Assembly: GCA_963777725.1 (NCBI GenBank)
Contig: CAVZRR010000001.1
Span: forward strand, 62,001-126,000
DNA length: 64,000 nucleotides
Source of the DNA: RPQJ01 sp963777725
GTDB lineage: Bacteria; Pseudomonadota; Gammaproteobacteria; Steroidobacterales; Steroidobacteraceae
Reading direction: 5' to 3'
This document shows, piece after piece, positions 1-8,791 of the stretch; within the stretch, counting starts at the first letter, position 1, and each line of letters starts with the position of its first letter. Both the position numbers and the translations under genes were made by a program. The notes beneath the pieces were generated by a model that was given only the letters and a program-made list of their open reading frames with translations, was not told the DNA's origin and made no database searches.

Positions 1-180
1 AACCGCGTCGACGGCAAGACGCATTTCACGCAGTTCCTGGTGCGGGCCACGCTGCGCGCACCGGCAGGCACGGAGCACGACAAGGCCGTCAGCCTGATGC
101 AGCGCGCCGAGCACGTCTGCCTGGTCAGCAACTCGCTGGTCGGCGAGCGCAGCCTCGAGGCGACGGTCGTCATCGGCTGA
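1..180 (+). CDS. OsmC family protein, C-terminal end (truncated by window edge)
   Basis: The first 59 codons are open from base 1 and end at TGA 178-180. The segment RAEHVCLVSNSLVG matches the second conserved half of OsmC/Ohr-type proteins, where the Cys is one of two redox-active cysteines used to reduce organic or fatty-acid hydroperoxides. The N-terminal part with the first Cys lies outside the window, so OsmC cannot be told from the YhfA or Ohr subtypes. It ends 7 nt before maf on the same strand and may be co-transcribed with it. Confidence 0.75.
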   Translation, partial: NRVDGKTHFTQFLVRATLRAPAGTEHDKAVSLMQRAEHVCLVSNSLVGERSLEATVVIG

Positions 181-187
181 ACCCTGC

Positions 188-787
188 ATGATGCCGCCGC
201 CGATCCTGCTCGCCTCCGCCTCGCCACGACGCAGCGAACTGTTGCGGCAGATCGGCATTGCCCACGAAGTCCGGCCCGTGGCGCTCGATGAGTCCGCGCA
301 TGCCGACGAAGCGCCGGCGGCCTACGTGCTGCGGCTGGCCGAAGCCAAGGCGCGCACGTTGTGGGAGCGGCTGTCTGCGAACGAGCGACGGCCCGTGCTG
401 GCGGCGGACACGACGGTCGCGCTCGAGGGCGAGATCTTCGGCAAGCCGGCCGATGCAGCGGAGTCCCGCGCGATGCTGCAGCGGCTCTCGGGTCGCACCC
501 ACCAGGTCCACACCGCGGTCGCGCTGGTGCACGCGAACGGAGCCGCAGCGCGCGTCAGCAGCAGCGACGTCAGCCTGCGCGATCTCTCGGCGGCCGAGCT
601 CGACTGGTACTGGAGCACCGGCGAGCCCGCCGACAAGGCCGGCGGCTATGCGGTGCAGGGCCGGGCGGCGATCTTCATACGCCACATCGCCGGCAGCTAC
701 TCCGGCGTCATGGGCCTGCCGCTGTTCGAGACCTGGGAACTGCTGGCGCCCGTGCTCGGTCCGACTCCGGGAGACCCGGTCGCATGA
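188..787 (+). CDS. maf: Maf-family nucleoside triphosphate pyrophosphatase
   Basis: The 199-residue protein begins with the Maf signature LASASPRRSELL (residues about 7-18). It has the AADTTV block near residue 75 and a C-terminal GYAVQGRAAIFI...GSYSGVMGLPL segment, all family hallmarks. Maf proteins hydrolyse non-canonical or methylated dNTP/UTP/CTP to monophosphates in the cytoplasm as house-cleaning enzymes. Length is normal for the family. Two ATGs stand in tandem at 188 and 191, and either could be the start. The stop overlaps the rng start (ATGA), showing translational coupling, and maf-rng is a conserved pair in gammaproteobacteria. Confidence 0.95.
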   Translation: MMPPPILLASASPRRSELLRQIGIAHEVRPVALDESAHADEAPAAYVLRLAEAKARTLWERLSANERRPVLAADTTVALEGEIFGKPADAAESRAMLQRLSGRTHQVHTAVALVHANGAAARVSSSDVSLRDLSAAELDWYWSTGEPADKAGGYAVQGRAAIFIRHIAGSYSGVMGLPLFETWELLAPVLGPTPGDPVA

Positions 788-2253
788 GCACGGAAATGGT
801 CGTGAACGTGAGCCCGCGCGAGACTCGGGCGGCGCTGCTCGAGAATGGCGTGCTGCAGGAGCTGTTCATCGAGCGGGCCAGCCGCCGCGGCCTCGCCGGC
901 AATCTGTACAAGGGCCGCGTGTCCCGGGTGCTGCCGGGCATGCAGGCCGCGTTCATCGACATCGGCCTCGAGCGCACCGCGTTCCTGCACGTGTCCGACA
1001 TCGTCCAACCGGCGGACGCCGAAGGGGCCGTGGACGCGCCGCGCACCGACAGCATCCGCGAACTCGTCGGCGAGGGCGCCGACATCCTCGTGCAGGTGCT
1101 CAAGGACCCGCTCGGCACCAAGGGCGCGCGGCTCACGACGTTCATCACGATTCCTTCGCGATACCTCGTCTACATGCCGTTCGGCCGCGGCGTCGGCGTG
1201 TCCGCGCGCATCGAGACGGAGGCCGAGCGGCAGCGATTGCGCGAGGCGATGCAGGCTTACGCGCTGCCCGGTGGCACGGGCGGCTACATCGTGCGCACCG
1301 CGGCCGAGGGCGCCACGGGCGAGGCGCTGCGCGCCGACATGATGTTCCTGCGCAAGCTCTGGGACGTCCTGACCGAGCGGGCGCGCGGCGCGACGCAGGG
1401 CACGCTCGTCCACGAAGACCTGCCGCTGCCGCTGCGCCTGATGCGCGACCTGGTCGGCGAGGGCCTCGACCGCGTGCTGGTCGACAACGAGCGCACCTGC
1501 GAACAGATGCGCGAGTTCGCCGTCACGTTCATGCCCGGGCTCGAGGCTCGCGTCGAGCGCTATTCGAGCAGCCGTCCGCTCTTCGACCTGCACGGCGTCG
1601 AAGAGGAGATCCAGCGTTCCCTCGAGCGCAAGGTCGCGCTCAAGTCGGGCGGCTACCTGATCATCGACCAGACCGAGGCGCTCACGACGATCGACGTCAA
1701 CACGGGGGCTTACGTCGGTCACCGCAACCTCGAGGAGACGATCTACCGCACCAACCTCGAGGCGGCGGTCGCGATCGCCCGCCAGCTGCGCCTGCGCAAC
1801 CTCGGCGGGATCATCATCATCGACTTCATCGACATGGAGGAGGAGGAGCACCGCCACCAGGTCATGCAGGCGCTGGAGAAGGCGCTCGCCAAGGATCACG
1901 CCAGGACGCACGTCTCCACGGTGTCGGCGCTGGGCCTCGTCGAGATGACGCGCAAGCGCACGCGCGAGAGCCTCGCCCACCAGCTCTGCATGCCGTGCCC
2001 CGCGTGCGACGGCCGCGGCTTCCTCAAGACGCCGGAAACGGTCTGCTACGAGATCTTTCGCGAGATCCTCCGCCAGGCCGGACAGTTCGACCTGCAACAG
2101 CTGCTCGTGCTGGCCCACCAGGACGTCATCGAGCGCCTGCTCGACGAGGAGTCGGCCGCGCTCGGCGAAGTCGAGATGCTGGTGGGCAAGCCGATCCGGT
2201 TGCAGACCGAGTCGTTGTACGAGCCTGACCAGTACGACGTGGTGCTCATGTGA
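784..2253 (+). CDS. rng: Ribonuclease G
   Basis: At 489 residues this equals the E. coli RNase G length. An S1 RNA-binding domain (about 36-120, GNLYKGRVSRVLPGMQAAFIDIG) is followed by the RNase E/G catalytic core. Asp304 (in TIDVNTG) and Asp347 (in IIDFIDM) sit at the positions of the Mg-binding pair known in the family. The Zn-link motif CPxC is at Cys405/Cys408. There is no long C-terminal scaffold, so it is RNase G rather than RNase E. RNase G matures the 16S rRNA 5' end and cuts some mRNAs. It overlaps both maf and yhdP by 4 nt. Confidence 0.96.
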   Translation: MSTEMVVNVSPRETRAALLENGVLQELFIERASRRGLAGNLYKGRVSRVLPGMQAAFIDIGLERTAFLHVSDIVQPADAEGAVDAPRTDSIRELVGEGADILVQVLKDPLGTKGARLTTFITIPSRYLVYMPFGRGVGVSARIETEAERQRLREAMQAYALPGGTGGYIVRTAAEGATGEALRADMMFLRKLWDVLTERARGATQGTLVHEDLPLPLRLMRDLVGEGLDRVLVDNERTCEQMREFAVTFMPGLEARVERYSSSRPLFDLHGVEEEIQRSLERKVALKSGGYLIIDQTEALTTIDVNTGAYVGHRNLEETIYRTNLEAAVAIARQLRLRNLGGIIIIDFIDMEEEEHRHQVMQALEKALAKDHARTHVSTVSALGLVEMTRKRTRESLAHQLCMPCPACDGRGFLKTPETVCYEIFREILRQAGQFDLQQLLVLAHQDVIERLLDEESAALGEVEMLVGKPIRLQTESLYEPDQYDVVLM

Positions 2254-5200
2254 AGGAGTCTGCCGGGCGCGGCCACTCCGCCCGGCCCTGGCGGTTGCTG
2301 GCCGGGCTGCTGGCCGGCGTGCTGATCACGGCGGCGCTGCTGCTGGGCGCGTTGCGGTTCGCCCTTGCGCTCGTCCCCGAGAATGCGACGCGGCTGCAGC
2401 ACTGGGTCGAGCAACAGACCCGCCTGCGCGTCGAGTTCGCCGGCATCGACGCGCGGCTGCGCTGGTTCGGTCCCGAGATCGTGCTGCGCGACGTGCGAGT
2501 GCTCGACGACGATCGCACCGAGGCCTTGTTCGAGGCCCGCGAGGGCGCCGTCGCCCTCGACCTGTGGAGCCTCTTCCGCACCGGCGAGCTCGTCGCGGGT
2601 CGCGTGCGACTCGTCGGTCCGGCCGTCACGATCGTGCGTCTCGCGGACGGTCGAATACGGTTGCTCGGCCAGGGTGAGCGCCCCCAGGATCGTCCGCCTT
2701 TCGAGCTCGAGCGGCTGCCCGCGGGGCGGGTCGAGATCGAGGCCGCCCGGGTGAGCTACCGGGACCTGAAGACCGGCCGCGGCCCTTGGACGCTCGAGCA
2801 GGTCCAGCTGGTGCTGCAGCGGGAGCACGATGCCGTGCAGCTGAATGGCTCGGGCCGCCTGCCGGATCGACTCGGTTCCAGCATCGATTTCAGCGGCTGG
2901 CTGCGCGGTTCGCTTGATCGATTCGCGGACATCGATGCGCGGCTCTCGATCGGCGTGGACCGCCTCGTGCTGGCCGGGCTCGCGGAGTTCCTGCCCGCTG
3001 GCGCCACGCGACCGACGTCGGGCGAGGGTCCGGTCAGCGTCGTGCTGCGCGTCGCGCAAGGCCGGCTGGACCAGCTGCGGATCGATGCCGAGCTGGTCGA
3101 CGTCGTCGCGGACCTCCGGCCGCGCGACATCCCGCCGATCGCGGTCGTCGAGATCTCCAGGCCGTATCGCGAACCCGGGGCGTCGCCACTCAGCATGCCG
3201 CTGGCGGACAAGGCCTTCGTGGACCGGCCAGCAACGGCATTGCCGCGCGAGGCTCGCTACGCGAACCTCGCCGGACGGCTGCGGCTGCGGCGCGACGGGG
3301 ATCTCTTCACGTTCAACGCGACCGGCCTGAAGTTCCGGCGCGCGCCGGGCGAACCGATGGTCGAACCGGCGATCTCCGGAGCGTGGCGCGGACACCCGGC
3401 CAGCGCCTTCGGCCTGCACGTGTACGCGAGTCGAATCGACCTGGGCCTGCTGTGGCCGCTGGTGCTAGCGACCGCGCCCGCCGGGTTCGACCGCTGGGGC
3501 GGCCTGCAGCCGACCGGCGAAGTCCGCGAATTGCGGGCTGACGTGCTGCGCGAGCGAGCGGGCTCGGAACCGAGGTTTGCCGTCAGTGCCGACCTGCTCG
3601 GCGTCGCCACTGCGCCCAGCGGGCGATGGCCTGGGATCGCCGGCATCACGGCGACGCTGTCCGGCACGGACGAGCGCGGCCGGATTGCACTGCAAGCGGA
3701 CGCGCCGTCGCTCGACTGGCCGCGCATGTTTCGCGAGCCGATCGTGCTGTCGCGCGCCACGGCCGAGATGGACTGGCGACGCGAAGGGCGCGACTGGGTG
3801 CTCGCCGCACCGGAGATCGTGCTGAGTCACCCGCAGGCATCCGTGCAGGGCGGCTTCGAGTTGCGACTCGATCCCGGCCTGCGCTCCCCGGTGCTCGCGC
3901 TCGACGCCCAGGTCGAGCGACTCGATGCAGCGCTGGTGTCCCGCGTGCTGCCGGCAGGCCGTCTCAAGCCGCGCACGATCGCCTGGCTCGACCGCGCGTT
4001 CCCGTCCGGGCAGGCGAGCAATGGCCGCGTGTCTTACCGGGGACCAGTGCGTCGCTTCCCGTTCCGCAATGGCGAGGGCGAATTCGTCGCGAGCGCCGAC
4101 GTCAGCGGCGTGCGGCTGGACTACTTCGACGGCTTCGCGCCGCTCACGGAGGCCGCCGGCACGATCGAATTCCGCAACGCGTCGCTGCGGGCGAACGTGG
4201 GCTCGGGCAGCGTCGGCGGGCTGCGGCTGCGCAGTGCATCGCTCACGATCGCCGACCTGAAGGCGCCCGTGCTCGAGATCGGCGCGCAGGCGTCGGGGGA
4301 CGTCGCGGCAGCCCTCGCCGTGCTGCAGGGCAGCCCGCTCGGGCCGCGGCTCGGCACGCAGTTCATGCAGGTCTCCGGGAACGGGCCAGCCGACTTCGAT
4401 CTGCGACTCGAGCTCAAGACCGGCGACGCGGCGAGCCGCGATTACACGGTGCGCACGACGTTGCGCTCGGCCACGGTGGCGCTGCCGGCCTTGCGGACTC
4501 CTGCGACCGGGGTGACGGGGACCCTCGAGATCCATAACCTCGACGTCAGCGCGGATGCGCTGCGCGGCTCGATACTGGACGGTCCATTCGAATTGAGCGT
4601 ACGGCCCGGGCCGTTGAGTCGCGAGGTCACCGCCTCGGTCCTGCTGAGCGGTCGCGGACGTGCCGGTGGCGCGGGATTGCCACGCTTCATCGGCCTGCCG
4701 AACTCGATCCGGATGACCGGCGGTGCCGAGTGGCAGCTCGATGGCCGGCTCGAGCGGCGCGGCGCTGGCGAACCCTGGCCGGTCCGTTTCGAGGTCACGA
4801 GCGACCTGCGCGGACTCGAGGTGAGCGCTCCACGGCCGTTCGCCAAGCGAGCGACGGACGCGCGGCCGACCCGGGTCGTGCTCGCAATCGCGCGTCCAGG
4901 CCGCAACGAGGTGCGCATCGACTCCGGTGCAGCGCGCGCAATGCTGGCCTTCGCAGCGCGCGACGGCCGCCGCTGGAGCCTCGAGCGCGGAGCCGCGCGC
5001 TTCGACGGGCAACCGATCGCGCTGCCGTCGCGACCGGGACTGCACGTCACCGGCGACTGGCCTGAATTCGACCTCGGCGAATGGTTGACGCTGCGTTCGC
5101 CGTCCGGCGGCGGCCAGCGACTGTCGGAATGGCTCGGTCCCGTGGACGTGCACCTCGACACGGCGCGGGTGCTCGGTTTCGAATTCGCAGACGTCACGGC

Positions 5201-6236
5201 GCGACTGCAGCCGCTCGAGCGCGCCTGGCGCATCGACGTGAGCGGCCCGATGGCCGAGGGGCGCGTCTCGGTGCCGGTCGATTTCAAGGCCGGGGAGCCG
5301 CTGCAACTCGACATGCAGCGACTGCTGCTGAAGGCCGCGCCGAAGCGCGGCGACGCGCAGGCTGCGCGCGAAACCGATCCGCGCGACTTGCCGGCGATCG
5401 CCGTTCGCGCCGGCGACTTCGCCTGGCAAGGCCGGCAGTTCGGCCGCCTGCAGGCTGACGTCCGCAAGGATCCGCAGGGTCTCAGGCTCACCAGCCTCAG
5501 CGCGCAGTCCGCCGCGTTCGGGCTCACCGGCACCGGCACCTGGCTGGCCGAGGACACCGGCTCGCGGACGCGGCTGGCGCTCGAGTTCTCGAGCACCGAT
5601 CTCGCCGCTGCGTCGCGCGCGCTCGGTTACCGGGAATCCGTCGACGCGACCCAGGCGCGGGTGCGAGCGAACCTGACCTGGAGCGGTGGCCCTGCGGAAG
5701 ATGCGCTCGCGCGCATGGACGGAACGCTGCGCCTCGAGCTCGAGCAGGGCCGGTTGCGCGGCGTGAAGCCGGGAGCCGGTCGCATGCTCGGCCTCATCAG
5801 CGTCGTGGAACTGCCGCGCCGGCTGTCGCTCGACTTCCGTGACGTCACCGAGGAGGGCCTCACTTTCGACACGGTGCAGGGCGATTTCGAGATTCGCGCG
5901 GGCAACGCCCATACGCAGAACCTGCTGCTGAAGGGTGCGACGGTCGACATCGGCGTGGTCGGGCGAACCGGGCTCGCCGCGCAGGACTACGAGCAGACGG
6001 TCGTCGTGAGCGGCAGCCCGAGCGGTCCGATCACCATGGCAGGCGCGCTGGCCGGCGGACCGGTCGGTGCGGCCGGTGCGCTGCTGTTCTCGCAGCTCTT
6101 CAAAGGGCAGCTGCAGGGACTTGCGCGGATTTACTACCGCGTCACCGGCCCATGGTCCAATCCCACGGTCGAGCGAATTTCGGCCACCGCCGGCAGTTCC
6201 GCCGCCGGGGTCCCCGAGCAGGAGAAGCGTCCGTGA
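2250..6236 (+). CDS. yhdP: YhdP-family AsmA-like phospholipid transporter (DUF3971/AsmA2)
   Basis: A very large protein (1328 aa) with one N-terminal membrane anchor (about residues 12-36, LLAGLLAGVLITAALLLGAL) and a long periplasmic region rich in beta-strands. A C-terminal AsmA_2-like part follows (GRMLGLISVVELPRRLSLDF near 1180). Family members such as YhdP and TamB are thought to bridge inner and outer membranes and move phospholipids outward. The start is GTG at 2250, inside the rng stop (GTGA overlap). The next gene overlaps the same way. E. coli YhdP is about 1270 aa, so length is as expected. Confidence 0.92.
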   Translation: MKESAGRGHSARPWRLLAGLLAGVLITAALLLGALRFALALVPENATRLQHWVEQQTRLRVEFAGIDARLRWFGPEIVLRDVRVLDDDRTEALFEAREGAVALDLWSLFRTGELVAGRVRLVGPAVTIVRLADGRIRLLGQGERPQDRPPFELERLPAGRVEIEAARVSYRDLKTGRGPWTLEQVQLVLQREHDAVQLNGSGRLPDRLGSSIDFSGWLRGSLDRFADIDARLSIGVDRLVLAGLAEFLPAGATRPTSGEGPVSVVLRVAQGRLDQLRIDAELVDVVADLRPRDIPPIAVVEISRPYREPGASPLSMPLADKAFVDRPATALPREARYANLAGRLRLRRDGDLFTFNATGLKFRRAPGEPMVEPAISGAWRGHPASAFGLHVYASRIDLGLLWPLVLATAPAGFDRWGGLQPTGEVRELRADVLRERAGSEPRFAVSADLLGVATAPSGRWPGIAGITATLSGTDERGRIALQADAPSLDWPRMFREPIVLSRATAEMDWRREGRDWVLAAPEIVLSHPQASVQGGFELRLDPGLRSPVLALDAQVERLDAALVSRVLPAGRLKPRTIAWLDRAFPSGQASNGRVSYRGPVRRFPFRNGEGEFVASADVSGVRLDYFDGFAPLTEAAGTIEFRNASLRANVGSGSVGGLRLRSASLTIADLKAPVLEIGAQASGDVAAALAVLQGSPLGPRLGTQFMQVSGNGPADFDLRLELKTGDAASRDYTVRTTLRSATVALPALRTPATGVTGTLEIHNLDVSADALRGSILDGPFELSVRPGPLSREVTASVLLSGRGRAGGAGLPRFIGLPNSIRMTGGAEWQLDGRLERRGAGEPWPVRFEVTSDLRGLEVSAPRPFAKRATDARPTRVVLAIARPGRNEVRIDSGAARAMLAFAARDGRRWSLERGAARFDGQPIALPSRPGLHVTGDWPEFDLGEWLTLRSPSGGGQRLSEWLGPVDVHLDTARVLGFEFADVTARLQPLERAWRIDVSGPMAEGRVSVPVDFKAGEPLQLDMQRLLLKAAPKRGDAQAARETDPRDLPAIAVRAGDFAWQGRQFGRLQADVRKDPQGLRLTSLSAQSAAFGLTGTGTWLAEDTGSRTRLALEFSSTDLAAASRALGYRESVDATQARVRANLTWSGGPAEDALARMDGTLRLELEQGRLRGVKPGAGRMLGLISVVELPRRLSLDFRDVTEEGLTFDTVQGDFEIRAGNAHTQNLLLKGATVDIGVVGRTGLAAQDYEQTVVVSGSPSGPITMAGALAGGPVGAAGALLFSQLFKGQLQGLARIYYRVTGPWSNPTVERISATAGSSAAGVPEQEKRP

Positions 6237-7048
6237 CCCGCGTTGCTGCGATCCAGATGGTTTCCTCGGCTGACGTCGGGCTCAACCTCGACGGCGCGAG
6301 TCGCCTGCTGCGTGAGGCGCGGGCGCAGGGCGCGCGCGTCGCAGCCCTGCCGGAGAACTTTGCGTTCATGGGCGTGGCGGAAGCGGACAAGTTCGCCATT
6401 GCCGAGAACGACGGCGACGGGCCGATCCAGTCGCGGCTCGCGTCGCTGGCCAGCGAGCTCGGCCTGTGGATCGTCGCCGGCACGGTCCCGCTGCACGTGG
6501 CGGGCGAGACCCGGCTGGCCGCAGCCTGCCTCGTTTACGACGCGGCCGGGCGACGCGTGGCACGCTACGACAAGATCCACCTGTTCGACGTCGAGATTCC
6601 CGGCAAGGACGAGCGCTACCAGGAGTCCTCTTCGGTGCGGCCCGGCGCGACGCCGGTCTGCGTGGATACCCCGGCGGGGCGCCTCGGCCTCGCCGTCTGC
6701 TACGACTTGAGGTTTCCCGAGCTGTTTCGCCGCCTGTTGAGCCTCGGAGCCGAGTGGTTCTGCCTGCCCTCGGCCTTCACGGCACCCACGGGGCGCGCGC
6801 ACTGGGAGGTGCTGCTGCGCGCCCGTGCGATCGAGAACCTGTGCCACGTCGTGGCACCGGCGCAGTCGGGTTTCCACGAGAATGGCCGCGAAACCCACGG
6901 CGACTCGATGATCGTGGACTGCTGGGGGCGGGTGCTGGCACGGTTGCCTCGCGGCACCGGCGTCGTCACGGCCGAGATCGACCTCGTGCGGCAGCGCGAG
7001 CTCAGGCAGAATTTCCCCTGCGTCGACCACCGCCGCCTGCCGACCTGA
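6233..7048 (+). CDS. Carbon-nitrogen hydrolase (nitrilase superfamily, Nit/omega-amidase-like)
   Basis: The 271-residue protein shows the nitrilase triad: Glu41 (LPENFAF), Lys114 (YDKIHLFDV) and Cys156 (AVCYDLRFPE). The YDKIHLFDV and CYDLRFPELFR motifs are typical of the Nit1/Nit2 branch, which includes deaminated-glutathione amidase and omega-amidase. This suggests repair of alpha-keto-amide side products rather than true nitrile hydrolysis; the exact substrate cannot be read here. It starts at GTG 6233, overlapping the yhdP stop, and lies 5 nt before tldD, an arrangement conserved in many gammaproteobacteria. Confidence 0.9.
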   Translation: MTRVAAIQMVSSADVGLNLDGASRLLREARAQGARVAALPENFAFMGVAEADKFAIAENDGDGPIQSRLASLASELGLWIVAGTVPLHVAGETRLAAACLVYDAAGRRVARYDKIHLFDVEIPGKDERYQESSSVRPGATPVCVDTPAGRLGLAVCYDLRFPELFRRLLSLGAEWFCLPSAFTAPTGRAHWEVLLRARAIENLCHVVAPAQSGFHENGRETHGDSMIVDCWGRVLARLPRGTGVVTAEIDLVRQRELRQNFPCVDHRRLPT

Positions 7049-7053
7049 GCTAC

Positions 7054-8556
7054 ATGCAAACCCAGATCCCGCCCGCACTGTTCTCGCCCCAGGCGCTGTC
7101 CGCCGTGCCGTCGATCCCGTCCGATCCGCTCGAGCTCGCCCGGGCCGGGCTGCTCGCGCCCGCTGGTCTCGACGAAAACAGCGTCGCGCGCGTGCTCGGC
7201 GACGTCATGGGCCATGCAGTCGACTACGCGGACATCTACTTCCAGATGATCCGCGAGGAGTCGTGGGCGCTCGAGGACGGCATCGTCAAGGACGGTGCGC
7301 ACAGCATCGACCACGGCGTCGGCGTGCGGGCGCTCGCCGGGGAGAAGACCGGTTTCGCGTACTCGGACGAAGTGGTGCTGCCGGCGCTGCTCGAGGCAGC
7401 GCAGGCGGCGCGGGCGATTGCGCGCTCGGGCTCGACGGGCGCGCTGCAGGCGTGGCGCGCGCAGGGCGGCCACGGGCTGTATCTGCCGATCGACCCGGTC
7501 GAGACGCTCGGCGACCGCGACAAGGTCCAGCTGCTCGAGGAAATCGATCGCGAGGCGCGCGCGCTCGATTCGCGGATCACGCAGGTGATGGCGAGCCTCG
7601 CCGCGTCGCACGACACGATCCTCGTGCTTGCCAGCGACGGCACGCTGGCGGCCGACGTCCGCCCGCTGGTGCGGTTGAATGTCTCGGTGATCATCGAGCA
7701 CGACGGGCGGCGCGAGCAGGGCTACGCGGGTGGCGGAGGGCGTTTCGCCTACACCGAGTTCCTGGCGGGAGGGCGCTGGCGCGACCTGGTGCGTGAGGCC
7801 GTGCGCACCGCTCAGGTGAACCTCGAAGCCGTGCCGGCGCCGGCCGGCACGATGACCGTCGTGCTCGGCTCGGGCTGGCCCGGCGTGTTGCTGCACGAGG
7901 CGGTCGGCCACGGGCTCGAGGGCGATTTCAACCGCAAGGGCACGTCGGCCTTCAGCGGGCGGATCGGCCAGCAGGTCGCGGCCGCCGGCGTCACGATCGT
8001 CGACGACGGGACGCTGGCCGCGCGCCGCGGCTCGCTCAACGTCGACGACGAGGGTACCCCGACGCAGTGCACGACGCTGATCGAGAACGGCGTGCTGAAG
8101 GGTTACCTGCAGGACAAGCTCAATGCGCGGCTGATGGGCGTGGCGCCCACCGGCAACGGCCGTCGTGAGTCGTTCGCGCACCTGACGCTGCCGCGCATGA
8201 CCAACACGTACATGCTGCCGGGACCGCACGCTCCGGAGGAGATCATCGCGTCCGTCGCCAAGGGCCTCTATTGCCGGAACTTCGGCGGCGGGCAAGTCGA
8301 CATCACGTCCGGCAAGTTCGTGTTCTCGGCGAGCGAGGCCTACCTGATCGAGAACGGACGGCTCGGCGCGCCGGTCAAGGGCGCGACGCTGATCGGCAAC
8401 GGTCCCGAAGTCATGACCCGCGTCTCGATGGTGGGTCGCGACCTCAAGCTCGACGACGGCGTCGGCACCTGCGGCAAGGAAGGCCAGGACGTCCCGGTCG
8501 GCGTCGGCCAGCCGACGCTGCGCGTGGACGGGCTCACCGTCGGCGGGACGGCCTGA
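7054..8556 (+). CDS. tldD: Metalloprotease TldD
   Basis: A 500-residue TldD/PmbA-family protein with the zinc motif HEAVGHGLEGDF beginning at His281 (HExxxH). The glycine-rich C-terminal segment includes GGGQVDITSGKFVFSASEAYLIENG. TldD and its partner PmbA (encoded at 12363) form a heterodimeric protease that trims unfolded peptides, such as microcin precursors and the CcdA antitoxin. The active site is in TldD. The N-terminus is about 20 residues longer than in E. coli. It ends the maf-rng-yhdP-nit run, followed 11 nt later by a small membrane gene. Confidence 0.96.
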   Translation: MQTQIPPALFSPQALSAVPSIPSDPLELARAGLLAPAGLDENSVARVLGDVMGHAVDYADIYFQMIREESWALEDGIVKDGAHSIDHGVGVRALAGEKTGFAYSDEVVLPALLEAAQAARAIARSGSTGALQAWRAQGGHGLYLPIDPVETLGDRDKVQLLEEIDREARALDSRITQVMASLAASHDTILVLASDGTLAADVRPLVRLNVSVIIEHDGRREQGYAGGGGRFAYTEFLAGGRWRDLVREAVRTAQVNLEAVPAPAGTMTVVLGSGWPGVLLHEAVGHGLEGDFNRKGTSAFSGRIGQQVAAAGVTIVDDGTLAARRGSLNVDDEGTPTQCTTLIENGVLKGYLQDKLNARLMGVAPTGNGRRESFAHLTLPRMTNTYMLPGPHAPEEIIASVAKGLYCRNFGGGQVDITSGKFVFSASEAYLIENGRLGAPVKGATLIGNGPEVMTRVSMVGRDLKLDDGVGTCGKEGQDVPVGVGQPTLRVDGLTVGGTA

Positions 8557-8567
8557 ACAACCCCGCC

Positions 8568-8786
8568 ATGTGGATTCCGCGGCCGCTGTACGAATTGATT
8601 CCCGCCGCCTGCATGGCAGCGGGCGCGGCGGCGCTCGCTGCCGCGTATTTCCTCGAGCGGGGTCCGCGCGGATTGCTGTTGCTGGTCGGCGGGGCCGGGC
8701 TCACCGCGGGACTCGTGCTGTGGATGCGGCGGCGCGATTATCGCGCCAGCCAGTCGCAATACGACACCCGTTCGCTCGACGACTGA
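8568..8786 (+). CDS. Small two-helix membrane protein, unknown function
   Basis: A 72-residue ORF, ATG at 8568, 11 nt after tldD. It has two hydrophobic segments (about residues 9-27 and 34-51) separated by a short ERGPRG turn. A polar tail rich in Arg, Ser and Asp follows (MRRRDYRASQSQYDTRSLDD). I do not recognise a family. Its operon position makes co-expression with tldD likely. It ends only 5 nt before the convergent stop of the AAA/FHA gene, leaving no room for a terminator between them. Confidence 0.7.
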   Translation: MWIPRPLYELIPAACMAAGAAALAAAYFLERGPRGLLLLVGGAGLTAGLVLWMRRRDYRASQSQYDTRSLDD

Positions 8787-8791
8787 CGCGC

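Noticed and set aside
258..2228. 656-codon plus-strand frame across maf and rng
   Set aside because: It spans two well-identified genes in another frame and reads as Arg/Ala-rich nonsense.
3465..5912. 815-codon open frame on the minus strand opposite yhdP
   Set aside because: High-GC third-codon bias leaves the opposite frame open. Its translation is Arg/Ala/Gly/His-rich with no domain, while yhdP on the plus strand is clearly real.
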